A stretch of 64,000 bases of DNA from Antitrichia curtipendula (GCA_951230915.1 OX579635.1:7316001-7380000), one strand, 5' to 3'. Shown: positions 23,992 to 36,317, counted from the stretch's first letter. Notes: a model not told the origin generated them from the letters alone. Numbers and translations: made by a program.

Positions 23992-23998
23992 TACTATT

Positions 23999-24343
23999 TT
24001 GGAACAATTTCCTATTAAAAGTGTAATTTTGTATGCACTTGAGGAAATGAAGAAGGTGAACACACTTTTGAAAGGTGGAGCTAAGCACATCATCAATTTT
24101 CAAGAACTGCAACAAAATGAATTATTGTTGGTAGACATTATATCTTTGGAAGGAATACGGCAGTGTGAAAATGATTTTAAATTGCTTGTAGAGGCTAACA
24201 ATAATATTAGTCATATTTTAAAAGGGAGTGTGCTAATAGATGAATTAATTGATCATATGAAAGAAGTCATGACTTCAATAATTTTATCAATTTCTGACTG
24301 GTGGAACATACCTAAAATGTCAATCCTTCCTCGTCAATTGTAG
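23999..24343 (+). other. Unidentified 114-codon open frame, possible exon
   Basis: A stop-free stretch in AT-rich DNA where a run this long is unlikely by chance. The product is helical in character with NFQELQQNE and FKLLVEANNNISH and ends IPKMSILPRQL. It has no ATG start at the upstream end (first codon TTG) and begins directly after the Stowaway-like element, so it could be the 3' exon of a gene disrupted by that element. I do not recognise the family. Confidence 0.25.
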
Positions 24344-24977
24344 TGAAAGGTTGAACTGAGTTACATCTTGGAAAAATCTACATAAGCTTTATATTTTAAA
24401 AAAATATTACAGCCCTGATGCCACCATTATAAATGTGCACAATACTCAATCACTTAAAACATCAATACTTCTGACCTATTGTAATCTATAATTATATTTG
24501 TATGAATCACTGAATCTAAATGGGTAGCATGGAATGGGAGATATGTATAAATTTTGTGTATTCATTAGATTAATGTGGTCAATCACATGACATTTGAGAG
24601 TGGTTTTGTTTGTAAGGCAAGAATGAGCAAAAGAAATAGTTGTTATTTTAAATTTAACAGCATAAGAGCATATTGTGATTTATTGTGTGTTTAAAAATTC
24701 ATAAATTTTTATGATACTTAATAAAAAATTTATTCTAAAATACATTACAATCCTCTTTCAATTGCATTACAAAAATCTGAGCCTTGGAAAGGGCCATTAG
24801 TTTCCCAATAATGAAGAAAGTTGGTTTTTGAAAACAGTGGAAGATAAAATTAATTTTTCTTCTTTCAGTGAATAGCAAAGACTACATGGCACAAGACAAT
24901 TTTAACAAATACTTCTTAAACCCTTAAAAATGATTTAAAAATTTCTCTTAAATTAATCCAAAATAATAAAACTTTGG

Positions 24978-25012
24978 CAATTTGATGCGGCACTACTAGT
25001 GCCACATCAAAT
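24978..25012. repeat. Near-perfect 35-bp hairpin
   Basis: AATTTGATG-C-GGCACTA faces TAGTGCC-A-CATCAAATT, with one mismatched position and a tight centre. It is repeated at the second duplicate near 26944-26978. It may be a transposon footprint. Confidence 0.6.
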
Positions 25013-25621
25013 TATGATTATATAATTACTTTATATTCAAAAAAAAATATTATTTATTTATTATTTAATTAATTTTTACATTTTTAATTATTAAATAATC
25101 TGGCCAACACTATGCGTGTTCAGAACTTAGGTAACCTTTTCTTAACGGCCTCTTTGAGGCCTGAAATTTTTCCTAATGTCAATAAAGATCTAACTAAAAT
25201 TGTTATCCAATAATAAAAAACTAAAATTAAAACCCTAGCATTCAATGGCAAGCTACAACTAGCGATTACAACCTTTGGAGGTGTAATGTAAATTTTGTCT
25301 GTTGAACAAAACCACAAGACAACTAGTATAAGGAAATATTTCTTTTAGGGTTTAGGATAAATAAGTCTATTGCATTGTGATTAAGGTCACTTATTTTGTA
25401 TTTTGGATAGTTATCTAGTTCAATTTAAGTTTGTTTTGCGGAATAAATTTAAAAAAAACACTATAAGTCAAATTGGCACAATGCAATCCCAATGCTATTT
25501 ATAATAAACACAATGTATGTGGTCCTAATCCTATATAGTGTTATTTCACTTGTATCAAAACCTTGTGTCAAATACTTGGGTTTGTATCAATTCATCATGC
25601 AAGATGTATGCACTACTGATG

Positions 25622-25798
25622 TAATTAATTGTGAAGTTCAATAACTTTTAGAAACAAAGTTCATTAATTAAATTCCTTTTTATATTTTTCCCATCTAGAC
25701 AGCACTATCAACGTAATTAATTGTGAAGTTCATTAACTTTTAGAGACAAAGTTCATTAATTAAATTCTTTTTTATATTTTTCCCATCTAGACAATAAT
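25622..25798. repeat. Two-copy tandem repeat, about 90-bp unit
   Basis: The block TAATTAATTGTGAAGTTCA... to ...CCCATCTAGACA occurs twice in succession with a few substitutions, and again as part of the duplicate at 27588-27764. Confidence 0.8.
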
Positions 25799-26329
25799 CC
25801 AATCACTAGCTATTTGCTAAATTAGGATTAAAAATAAATTAGTATTTACTATCCATTTGCACAATATGCATGGCATAAATGGTTTGAGTTCATTTCTTAT
25901 TTGCTCAATTCCATGCTTGCCCCTTAGCTCCAAGTTAATTTGTCTTTAGCTTTGGTTGAATTTAGTTGGACATTAGGAAAAAATTTAGCCCTCTAAGAGG
26001 TTGTGAGTTTTCTTCACAGCCCCTTAGTAGAAATAAATTTAGAAAAGAGCTCCAAAAACACGACACCCACGTTGGACTGAGTGCCGGCACATAAGCACAA
26101 ATAATTTCAACTTACCAAACTCTAGCTAAGACCGTGGGGCTTGCAAACTCTACCTATGACCGTTCTATTTGCATCTTCACTTGTCTACTCACTGCAACCA
26201 AATTAACTTGCCCAAACCCCAGGTACACTAACGAATTGCTAAAGGTCATGAGCTTGCAATTAGTCTGGTTTATATAAACCTTAAACACTGCGGACACAAC
26301 TTCTACAAGTCTAACATAAAAACATGACA

Positions 26330-26529
26330 NNNNNNNNNNNNNNNNNNNNNNNNNNNNNNNNNNNNNNNNNNNNNNNNNNNNNNNNNNNNNNNNNNNNNNN
26401 NNNNNNNNNNNNNNNNNNNNNNNNNNNNNNNNNNNNNNNNNNNNNNNNNNNNNNNNNNNNNNNNNNNNNNNNNNNNNNNNNNNNNNNNNNNNNNNNNNNN
26501 NNNNNNNNNNNNNNNNNNNNNNNNNNNNN
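26330..26529. other. Assembly gap of 200 N
   Basis: Exactly 200 undefined bases. The round size suggests a placeholder of unknown true length, and the flanking overlap suggests that the true gap is negative (the contigs overlap). Confidence 0.97.
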
Positions 26530-28295
26530 ATTAGATTAATGTGGTCAATCACATGACATTTGAGAGTGGTTTTGTTTGTAAGGCAAGAATGAGCAAAAGA
26601 AATAGTTGTTATTTTAAATTTAACAGCATAAGAGCATATTGTGATTTATTGTGTGTTTAAAAATTCATAAATTTTTATGATACTTAATAAAAAATTTATT
26701 CTAAAATACATTACAATCCTCTTTCAATTGCATTACAAAAATCTGAGCCTTGGAAAGGGCCATTAGTTTCCCAATAATGAAGAAAGTTGGTTTTTGAAAA
26801 CAGTGGAAGATAAAATTAATTTTTCTTCTTTCAGTGAATAGCAAAGACTACATGGCACAAGACAATTTTAACAAATACTTCTTAAACCCTTAAAAATGAT
26901 TTAAAAATTTCTCTTAAATTAATCCAAAATAATAAAACTTTGGCAATTTGATGCGGCACTACTAGTGCCACATCAAATTATGATTATATAATTACTTTAT
27001 ATTCAAAAAAAAATATTATTTATTTATTATTTAATTAATTTTTACATTTTTAATTATTAAATAATCTGGCCAACACTATGCGTGTTCAGAACTTAGGTAA
27101 CCTTTTCTTAACGGCCTCTTTGAGGCCTGAAATTTTTCCTAATGTCAATAAAGATCTAACTAAAATTGTTATCCAATAATAAAAAACTAAAATTAAAACC
27201 CTAGCATTCAATGGCAAGCTACAACTAGCGATTACAACCTTTGGAGGTGTAATGTAAATTTTGTCTGTTGAACAAAACCACAAGACAACTAGTATAAGGA
27301 AATATTTCTTTTAGGGTTTAGGATAAATAAGTCTATTGCATTGTGATTAAGGTCACTTATTTTGTATTTTGGATAGTTATCTAGTTCAATTTAAGTTTGT
27401 TTTGCGGAATAAATTTAAAAAAAACACTATAAGTCAAATTGGCACAATGCAATCCCAATGCTATTTATAATAAACACAATGTATGTGGTCCTAATCCTAT
27501 ATAGTGTTATTTCACTTGTATCAAAACCTTGTGTCAAATACTTGGGTTTGTATCAATTCATCATGCAAGATGTATGCACTACTGATGTAATTAATTGTGA
27601 AGTTCAATAACTTTTAGAAACAAAGTTCATTAATTAAATTCCTTTTTATATTTTTCCCATCTAGACAGCACTATCAACGTAATTAATTGTGAAGTTCATT
27701 AACTTTTAGAGACAAAGTTCATTAATTAAATTCTTTTTTATATTTTTCCCATCTAGACAATAATCCAATCACTAGCTATTTGCTAAATTAGGATTAAAAA
27801 TAAATTAGTATTTACTATCCATTTGCACAATATGCATGGCATAAATGGTTTGAGTTCATTTCTTATTTGCTCAATTCCATGCTTGCCCCTTAGCTCCAAG
27901 TTAATTTGTCTTTAGCTTTGGTTGAATTTAGTTGGACATTAGGAAAAAATTTAGCCCTCTAAGAGGTTGTGAGTTTTCTTCACAGCCCCTTAGTAGAAAT
28001 AAATTTAGAAAAGAGCTCCAAAAACACGACACCCACGTTGGACTGAGTGCCGGCACATAAGCACAAATAATTTCAACTTACCAAACTCTAGCTAAGACCG
28101 TGGGGCTTGCAAACTCTACCTATGACCGTTCTATTTGCATCTTCACTTGTCTACTCACTGCAACCAAATTAACTTGCCCAAACCCCAGGTACACTAACGA
28201 ATTGCTAAAGGTCATGAGCTTGCAATTAGTCTGGTTTATATAAACCTTAAACACTGCGGACACAACTTCTACAAGTCTAACATAAAAACATGACA
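26530..28295 (+). repeat. Direct duplicate, second copy, starts exactly at the assembly gap
   Basis: Identical partner of 24564-26329. The sequence after 28295 is unique and runs into the right PEX11 arm, so this contig appears to extend the left one. Confidence 0.9.
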
Positions 28296-28787
28296 CGCTA
28301 AACTATTATCATAGGAGTATTAAACCTTCAAATTTAATGCGATTTAAATTTACAAATTACAATACTGAAAACAAGTACTTTTGCTTTGGGTCAACCCTCA
28401 ACATAATTCCTTCAATTAGTGCTCCAAAAATTAATAGAACTAAATCACATATATTTAGAAATGGACATTTCTAACGTTTCTAAAATGTTATCAAACAGTA
28501 AGCAAGACGACTTCTGTACCACAACTCGGAGTCAAACACCATTCAGTGCCAAGAGTGCATTTGTGAATAGCAAATCAAGTGTGCCAAATATACATTGCTT
28601 CCCTAAATCTTGAGTGGAAGCCACACTCGATCAGGTGCAAGAAAACGAGGCTTTCGGAGAGTGGTCTAACACCTCAACAGCCAATAATCGTCCAAGCTCA
28701 CACAACAACAAGAGGCTAGCCATAATTACATGGAGAAAGGCATCCTTCGACGTATCGCATGCACCAACTCGTCCTTCCACTCGGTGC

Positions 28788-31700
28788 TCAGACACCCTTA
28801 GCCTTGGCTGCCGGAGGGGGTAGCAACTGGGCACAATAAAATCCCAACCATGCGTGTCACTCCAAAAATCAAAAGTACTGCACAGATCCGTAATGCTCCA
28901 CAGTCGCGGAAAATTAACTGACTACCACATACAGCTAGACTCATACTTGCAATCTCTGAAAACTAAACAAATCGCACCCTTCGTGACAAATCCGCTTGGC
29001 ATGCAAACACGAGGCAGACAGATGGAGCAGCTCAAGCAAAGAAAGGATTGGAAGGACCATCAGTTCAAGCAGCCTATGCCCGACCTGCTCGTCTATTCAC
29101 GGACAAGACATACTGCTCCGGCCTCAGAAACGTACCTGGTAGCATGAAATCACGGAAGTGACAAAACCCAGGCCTCCAGTGACACGCGGTGTCACGGTGC
29201 GAGGAGAAAGCTGAAGCAAACCAGCAGCAACCAGAATGTCCAAGGCCGACTTGATCAAGTTCAACGATCTCGACCTTGACTTCTTCAAATTCTCTTTCCG
29301 CTGTTCCTTCTGCAAAAGAAGCCAACTCCTCAACAACGAAGCACAAAGCAATCAAAACAGTCCCCTTCAGTGCTACGGAAATGAACTCCTCTGGCGTGTA
29401 TTCTGAGCACAAGAACCCAGCACTTCAAAACCAGTATACACAGTCTCCTCAGTCAAGAACCCATCCTGTTGAAAGTCCAGGAGCGGGATAGGCAGGCCCC
29501 AGTCTCGTCAATGACAATGTTAAAACCGATTCTGACAACTACACTCAGCAAACTTCTGCATTTTGTTACTCAGTGAAGGAGGAGGTAGACAGGAGCCTTT
29601 GCACCCTGAAGAACTCACAAGAAGCAAAAACTTCAAATTGTTGGGTCCCTGTCGACTACAGAGGTGCAAGATTGCCAATTTTAAAGGGGCCTAAGCATAC
29701 TGAAGCTGAACATTTTGTGAAAGCAAAACCATGATCATTGAACCAATATTGCCCGTCACAAGCTCTGAAAACATGCACCACCGATCATATTGGCTGGCGC
29801 AAACTGACGAATTGGACACACTGGACGCGAGAGGAGCTCTTGAGCTTACCAGCTTCGTTTCCTCTATGCTGCCGGTACCCTTTGCCCGTTTTAACTCCCT
29901 CGACACTTGCTTTGTGGCAGTCCCCAAGCGAGTGATCTCGGCAGCCTGGGCACAAAAAGTTTCTACTTTAATTAGGATCCACAATTTCCCTTAAACCCTT
30001 TAAAGGACAATTCATGTCCAGGCCTGGTCAAACTTCCTTCCATTTCTACATTAAAACACACATTTCAAAAATAAAATTTGATATTTTGCACACGTAGTAT
30101 TATTTGTCTCAAATTTGAACTCATTTTTTCATAATTAAAAACATCAAATGGAATTTCATATGAGTTTTTAAAGAAATTTCCTTGCAAAAATCATAGCAAT
30201 TACAAAAATGATTCGAATTGTATGAAATGTTTGAGAAAAATGAAAATTTTCGTGATGAACATCATGGTGTAATTGATGTAGTCCTTCAGCTCACACCAAG
30301 AGAAATTCAATAGAAAAAGTCCAAAAATGGTGTATTTTGAGCTTTCAAGATGCTATCTTCAAAGTGTCACAAAATATACAATCTTAACAATTTTGAAAAT
30401 AATTCAAATGGAGTAAAAAGTAGATTATCGGAGCTACATTTTCTAAGGTAAGCTTAAACGCATTTAAAATCAAGAACCATGTGGAAATTCAAGTTTTGAC
30501 TCTCAAAATGCCTGTGAGGCTTGCAATGTCACTCTAAGGGTTTAAACATTTGTCACACATCTGCAAAGTGAAGTGATAGCAATCAGCTCAGCCTCAAATA
30601 CTTGAGTGAACGAACAATCAGCCACAAACACGATGCTAGACGGACACGAAAATTGGACAAGTATCAGAACGATTGCACCTCGTGAACAACAATGACAACA
30701 CTAAAATGGTGAAGAATGAAAGTGAACCATGTCTACTTCCACAAGCACTGACCTCAGCAAGAGTTGTGCAGCAAGAGCCCGCCATCCAACAAAAGAGAGA
30801 AATTCTGGAGATGAGGTTCAGCCGTTCCGTGTCCTGCACAATGAAGTAACAACATAAGCACCCACGCCACAGGTCCAAGATAGGGTTAGAGCTTTGCGGC
30901 AGCAAGACCACATCATACCTTGTAAATACCGGTTCTTCCGGCCCACACAATTTGATCCAGAAACAAAAAGGTTCCCACCAGTGCATTCTTTGCCTGCTCC
31001 GATTCCCATACCACAACATAGAACTATGTTAGATGTAAAGAAAAAATCTGCATCGCATTAATCGTTACACGATCCTTATACGTATTCCATCAAGCAAAAA
31101 AACACCCGTCAAGGGGTTTTCAATAAATATGCTCACAAACCGTCAGGCGAGCATTAACTAGAATCAGGAAAACACATCAAGTAAGTGTCACCAACACTTG
31201 CCTTGCCCAATAACACAATCGGCAACGGCGTTGCTTTCGGTGCTGGAGCAAGTAGGGCATTCAACTCGTTCAACGTCTGCAAAAGTGGCACCCAAGACAC
31301 ACCACTGCATCAGTGCCCACAGCACACGATACTGAGACACAACCTCAACCGTTTCAGATTGTAACTACACCGAGTTGTCCTATTAGTGCGTGTGACACTA
31401 ACACACCAAAGTCGCACTCTGTGTAATAAATTCAATTTAGTGCAGGCTGAAATATTACTGTATTGTACATATTTCCACGAAGAAAAGAAATTGGGACAGT
31501 GATTCTGTTCTCACTAACTTTGCACCCTCACCAGTAGGACGAAATACTGGTGAGTGCACAATCCAGTCGCTTCTTAGCCTTATTTGCGGTAAGGCATGCA
31601 CGCAGTTTGCCCAAAGGGAAAAGAATCTATAACCTACACATAAACCTTCTACACTCGCTACATTGCAACCACTTGCACGAAGAATGTCGCTTCGTAACCT

Positions 31701-32237
31701 GATACAGTCACGAACTCATCTTCCATGTAATTCTTCCCTAAACGTGATCACTTTTTCCAAGCTTACAAACTTCATTCATGCTTAAATTTGCTTTATCATC
31801 ACTTGATGCCCTATCAAGCGAATGGCAATTCTAGTTCGGAAACCTGAACATACAAAATCTCTCCATCTCTACCTGCAGCTGATGACCTAAATATCATCAC
31901 TCGAGAGGCATAGGGACTCCACGAAGAACACCAATTCCTAAAAGACTTACCTTAGCCTCAAAAGAAAAGAATTGACAACCAAATTTCGCTTGCACGGCAA
32001 TTCAGCCTAGGGTTTTACTCAACCCGCAGTGCGCAGGGAACGCACCTTGGCGAGGCGGAAAACCTTGCGAGCCAAGCTGGTGGTCTTGTCCACTTGCGAA
32101 GCCACGCCCGGCTCGCCAGCGCTGATGAACTTGGACCCGTACTGGATGGCGCGGCAAATCTTGTCGCGCGTCTCCGCCTTGTTCAGATACATCACCAAGA
32201 ACGCGATCTCCCCCCTCGTCACATCCAGAGTCGCCAT
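28788..32237 (-). CDS. PEX11: PEX11 family peroxisomal membrane protein (right copy), 7 exons
   Basis: Exons 32046-32237, 31202-31276, 30919-30993, 30753-30833, 29850-29945, 29136-29309 and 28788-28826 mirror the left copy. The 243-residue product is identical, including the family motifs ICRAIQYGSKF, TSLARKVFRL and LFLDQIVWAGR. The GC-AG intron and the intronic TTAA insertion are also identical. The promoter region is where the copies differ, starting 170 bp upstream of the ATG, so expression may differ although the protein does not. The gene converges on the left copy; the two stop codons face each other across about 7 kb, or about 5 kb if the gap overlap is merged. Confidence 0.95.
29995..30541 (-). 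mobile_element. TTAA-flanked 547-bp element inside PEX11 intron 4 (right copy)
   Basis: Mirror image of the element at 20067-20613, with the same TTAA flanks. The shared insertion means it was present before the two copies became identical. Confidence 0.6.
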
Positions 32238-33072
32238 GGTTGCTGTCTTTGAAGCTGCGACTCCCGTTCACGCCAACTGCGACGGTATCCAAAAATCAAA
32301 CCCTTCCGCTCGACTCCCTCGGAGCCTCACGAATCAAACTGAATGCGAAATTGATGCAATGAAGAATTGCACAAGTTATTCAAGTGCCTTCGATTTCAAT
32401 TCAATTGGCTCTTCTGCACCTGAGCAGCGCCTGCCCCGATCAGTGCGTACGCCAGAGCCGCAATTCCACCGCGACCAAGAAGGCCAAACCCAAGCTCGTG
32501 GGACCACCCGGACGGACGGACGGAAGGAAGTCTCCGTCGTTGAGGCGGGGATGCCAGACGCCACCAACGACCCAGATGCTCCTGCTTTCGCCATCCAACC
32601 GCCGGAATGGATTCGTCATCCATCTAAATCCCTCGATGGAAGGGGTCTAGTTTCTGGAGCCACAAGTTACAGACCCGATGTGTTACCCGCAGTCAATGGA
32701 TCCGTCCTTTGGACGCAGGACTGCTTGTCCTACTTTGGCGGTGCTTTCCGTTCCGGCCACTGGACGGAGGTACCGGTCGGGAAACGGTGGTTACATTTCT
32801 GGGGATAAAGACGAAAGCGGCTGCGTCATCCACTGATCTATCGCGTCGAGTTCGTCAGTGCTGACGATAATTCATACGGGCTGCCAGAATGGCTTAACCA
32901 GGCGTGTTAATGACTGACTTCGGAAATAAGGTTTGCGCGGATCAGTGATCCCATAACTAGTTTATGGAATTTAGTGCCTTGAAGACAAACAAGCATCAAC
33001 TTTGGCTATCTCGAGAGTGAGTAGCTTAGTATTAAAAAAGACATAGAAAAGAAAGGATTTTACAAGTTGTAA

Positions 33073-33180
33073 AGGATTATTGGGTGTAATATATGTAATA
33101 CAAAATTGAATAAATAGGTGCTAATTAGGATTATTGGGTGTACTATATGTAATATAAAATTGAATAAATAGGTGCTAATT
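33073..33180. repeat. Two-copy 54-bp tandem repeat
   Basis: AGGATTATTGGGTGTA... to ...AAATAGGTGCTAATT occurs twice in succession with two or three differences. The surrounding stretch 32933-33504 has no other recognisable feature. Confidence 0.85.
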
Positions 33181-33508
33181 TCAATGTGGAGGAAGTTGCA
33201 AATTGGCTATTAAATTATGTTGTTGATTGCAATTTTGGCTAAAATCTAAATTTTTCAAGGATTTTTTCCTATGTACATTTAACTGTTCGAAATTTTAAGT
33301 AGCAATAGAGCAAATTTTAACCAGATCTTTGAATGTTAGCATAGACCCTTTGGTCACTTCACATGCTTATTAGATTGAAGAGTTTTTAAAAAAATAAGGT
33401 ATTTTATTGGAAATTGTCCATTTGTTTCAATAAAAAGAACAAATAAATAAAAATAAATAAATTGGGTGAAATAGATTGACAAATTCAAGAGTTTTCACAT
33501 GTATTTAA

Positions 33509-34435
33509 TCCCTAAAGGACCGTGACTATGTTTTCACCAAAAATACTCTAAAACTGCCATTTCTTATACAAGCGCCAAATTTTAGAAAAAAAATCATTTT
33601 TGGACACATGTTACCATAGGATCTTGTAGTGCGATGGTTTAAAAAGATAAGGGAAAAAATTCAGAAATTTCCACTATGTAGATTGCAAGATATTAGTGTT
33701 TGAAGTGACAAAGATCCTTTTGGGGGCCCTACAAAAATTGGATGCTACACTTCACAAGACCACATTTGTTTGAAAAAACTGTCTAAAATGGTGGTAGTTC
33801 TTTGGATTCATTCTTCAAATCAAGTTGGCTACATGGTTAAAAAAATTTAGAGTATTTGGAATTGTACAAGATATAGAAAAAAAATAGTAAGTTGAAAGAA
33901 GTAGATAATGATTCAAAATACAAAATTGTTAAGAATTTATTTATGGAATTGAATAATGCCAATTCTAGTGGTTGAAATGTTGTAATAATAAACATTTTAT
34001 ATCCTATGTTTCTATTTTTTTTCCCAATAATATTGAAAATTGAATAAAATAAAGGACTTCAAAGTTTATTTTAGAGTAGAGAATCCATAACTGCCTGCAA
34101 ACTAAAATTCCTCATAATTTTTTATTCATTGATCAAAATGGAATGATTCAAAGTTTTTCACGTATATAACTCTAGAAAATCAATTTCAAATTTTTATTTC
34201 TAAAAAAGGTGATTTTTCTTATTTGCCCAAACTGCCCATTTACATAAAAAAGTAACATATCACACTATAACTACTGACTCGTATCTCCATATGTCATGAA
34301 AGTTAGTGCATATGAAAGATATTCCTTGTCTTCACCTTTTACTAAAATTTCAGCCTAAAATACACAAATTTCCACTTGCACGTACCTACCCAAAATTTCT
34401 ATATTGCCAAAAAATGCAATCTAGTCCTGTAGGGA
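33509..34435 (+). mobile_element. TTAA-flanked non-autonomous element, copy F (about 927 bp)
   Basis: TTAA (33505-33508) precedes TCCCTAAAGGACC, and AGTCCTGTAGGGA precedes TTAA (34436-34439). The interior matches copy A in order (TTTTCACCAAAAATACTC, ATTGCAAGATATTAGTG, GGACTTCAAAGTTTATTTTA). No coding frame. Confidence 0.78.
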
Positions 34436-34439
34436 TTAA

Positions 34440-36317
34440 AACACTTCATTTTCAATAAATATAACACACATTATAGATGGTCAAAGCATAAAACATATGG
34501 CTTCCTATGGATGTCTCTAGGATGAACTATCCTTGTCCTTTGGAATTCTATTGTGGCTTTTTGAACTCTCTACATGGTTTCAATGGTAATCCAAAAGCAT
34601 CCCTTCAAATGGTGAAATAAAGAAGGAACCTTTGCCCATGTGCCTAAAATACATGGGGTATTTGTTGAAGTTATAAAATGGACAGGTGACCATTCAACCC
34701 AATTCCACTTCCTTTCAACTCCAATTTGACTCCATATATAATTTTAGCTACATTAATATGCAAAGAGGGCACAATTGGCCTCAAGAGTAGGGTGCCATTT
34801 GGAGTCTAGAGTGAGGGACAAAAGATACATTCCTCACTCAATCACTTCCCACACCATCAATTCTCAACTAATTTCAATTCTAAAAAGTGTTTTTTAAAGT
34901 TGAAAAGGTGGGAAAGAAAGCATTAAAAATTCATGAGGATTCCTAGTCTATTAAAGGAATAAGATGATACTAAAATAAAGCAAGTAACTATGGATTGAAG
35001 TGATGATCTATTCGAGGAGTCTAACAATATTAAGTTTGAGACAACTAATTAAGGTTTGGAGTGATGAATTGCTAATTAATGTTGGATTCATTCATTGTCA
35101 CTACCAATCTCAAATCCACTATCTTCATTACCACTATCAAAACCTTCTTCAAACTCCTGCTTACATAAAATTCAATAGTAGTGAAAAGGGTTGTCGTCCC
35201 TTGGAAGGAATGAAGTTTATTTCAATTCCCCATGTAGATGTTTTTCATAGATGAGGTCTTCATAGAGGAAAAGACAACCTCTCTAAAGGCTATTTAATGC
35301 TATATTATAAATGAAATTATAGACTTCATTATTTTTCATTGTTTTCTTCCACAACAAGATCAAGTGGCAAAAATCAATGTTAGCAAACATGATAAGTAGA
35401 CAATTCCACTATGACAACTTGGTTTCATCAATGTTTGGAGATGCAACAATTGGAATTTTCAAATAGTTTATACTTGCTCAACCAATTGGAGTTTATAATG
35501 TTATGAAGGGGTCTTCACAGTCATGTGTTGGTGTCAAGATGCAATTTGATAGCTTGCAAATGTCAAAAGAAAGTGCAAACCTTTTGATGAAGGTTAACAG
35601 CTCCAACTTTGTTTTGTACTCGTTCATTCTCATTTGATGGCACAACAATGTTTCTGTAATCCACCCAAGCTCAAACATCAATAATTTTGGTCATTGAATT
35701 TAGCTGTGTTTTTACCTTGAGTTCCAAACGTAGTATTTTGAGCCATCCATATGAATACAACATGATTGTATAGTCTTCCAAAAGTATCATGCAGAGCCTA
35801 TAGTATAGCTTCTCAAAGAGCTTGGTAGTGAAGTTCCCATGATAATCATGAAAATATAAGGCAATATTAGTAGTTCAAACAAACTCAAGGACTATCTTCC
35901 AAAGATCCATGTTGTCAATTGGTTTGCCACATACAACCATCCTTTGAACTTTTTGTCTCACTGCCATATTAGCACATTGTCTTAAATTATACAAGCCTCA
36001 AGCTTTTTGTCTTTATTATAGACTACACAAGTATTGAAGATCACCAACATGGACTTCCAACCTTATTCATTGACAACTTCCTTTGCTTTGGTGGAATCTA
36101 AGTTTGCCGACTGTGATGATCTAAATAGGAATATGATTCATTGAGAAATAGCTTCATGAAAATAGGCAACCTATTGGCACTCAAGTTGCTCAATCATTGC
36201 TTGACGTAGGTGTTGTGGTAGTCAATGAAAGCTTATAAGTCATGTAGAATGTTGCTCCAACAGTCCGGTTGCCCTAGGGAATTCACTATCAATTTTTCTA
36301 GAAAACTACATAAGTAA
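34440..36317 (-). other. AT-rich stretch with a decayed coding remnant
   Basis: No intact gene. On the minus strand between about 36120 and 35800 short frames read one after another with a protein-like character (for example GWKSMLVIF, VYNKDKKLEAC, KVQRMVVCGKPID, DNMDLWKI) but are broken by stops and frame changes. A 62-codon open frame lies at 35493-35681. I do not recognise the family; a decayed transposase or retrogene is possible. Confidence 0.3.

Larger units (their letters stand above)
24564..26329 (+). repeat. Direct duplicate, first copy, ends exactly at the assembly gap
   Basis: This 1,766-bp stretch is repeated at 26530-28295 with a constant offset of 1,966 bp. The identity runs up to the first N, and the second copy begins at the first base after the gap. 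A suffix of one contig equal to the prefix of the next is the pattern of an overlap that scaffolding failed to merge. It contains no gene; a 98-bp tandem repeat and a hairpin lie in it. Confidence 0.9.
28376..32932 (-). repeat. Right arm of the PEX11 inverted duplication
   Basis: Reverse complement of 17699-22232. The identical core is 28396-32406. From 32407 outward (promoter side) it differs from the left arm by substitutions and indels, including an extra roughly 30-bp segment around 32560-32590. On the centre side the first difference is at 28395. Confidence 0.92.

Noticed and set aside
24564..28295. Interpreting the 1,766-bp direct repeats as LTRs of a retrotransposon with an unsequenced interior
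   Set aside because: No TG...CA ends, and the match boundaries coincide with the contig ends at the gap, which is the pattern of an assembly overlap.
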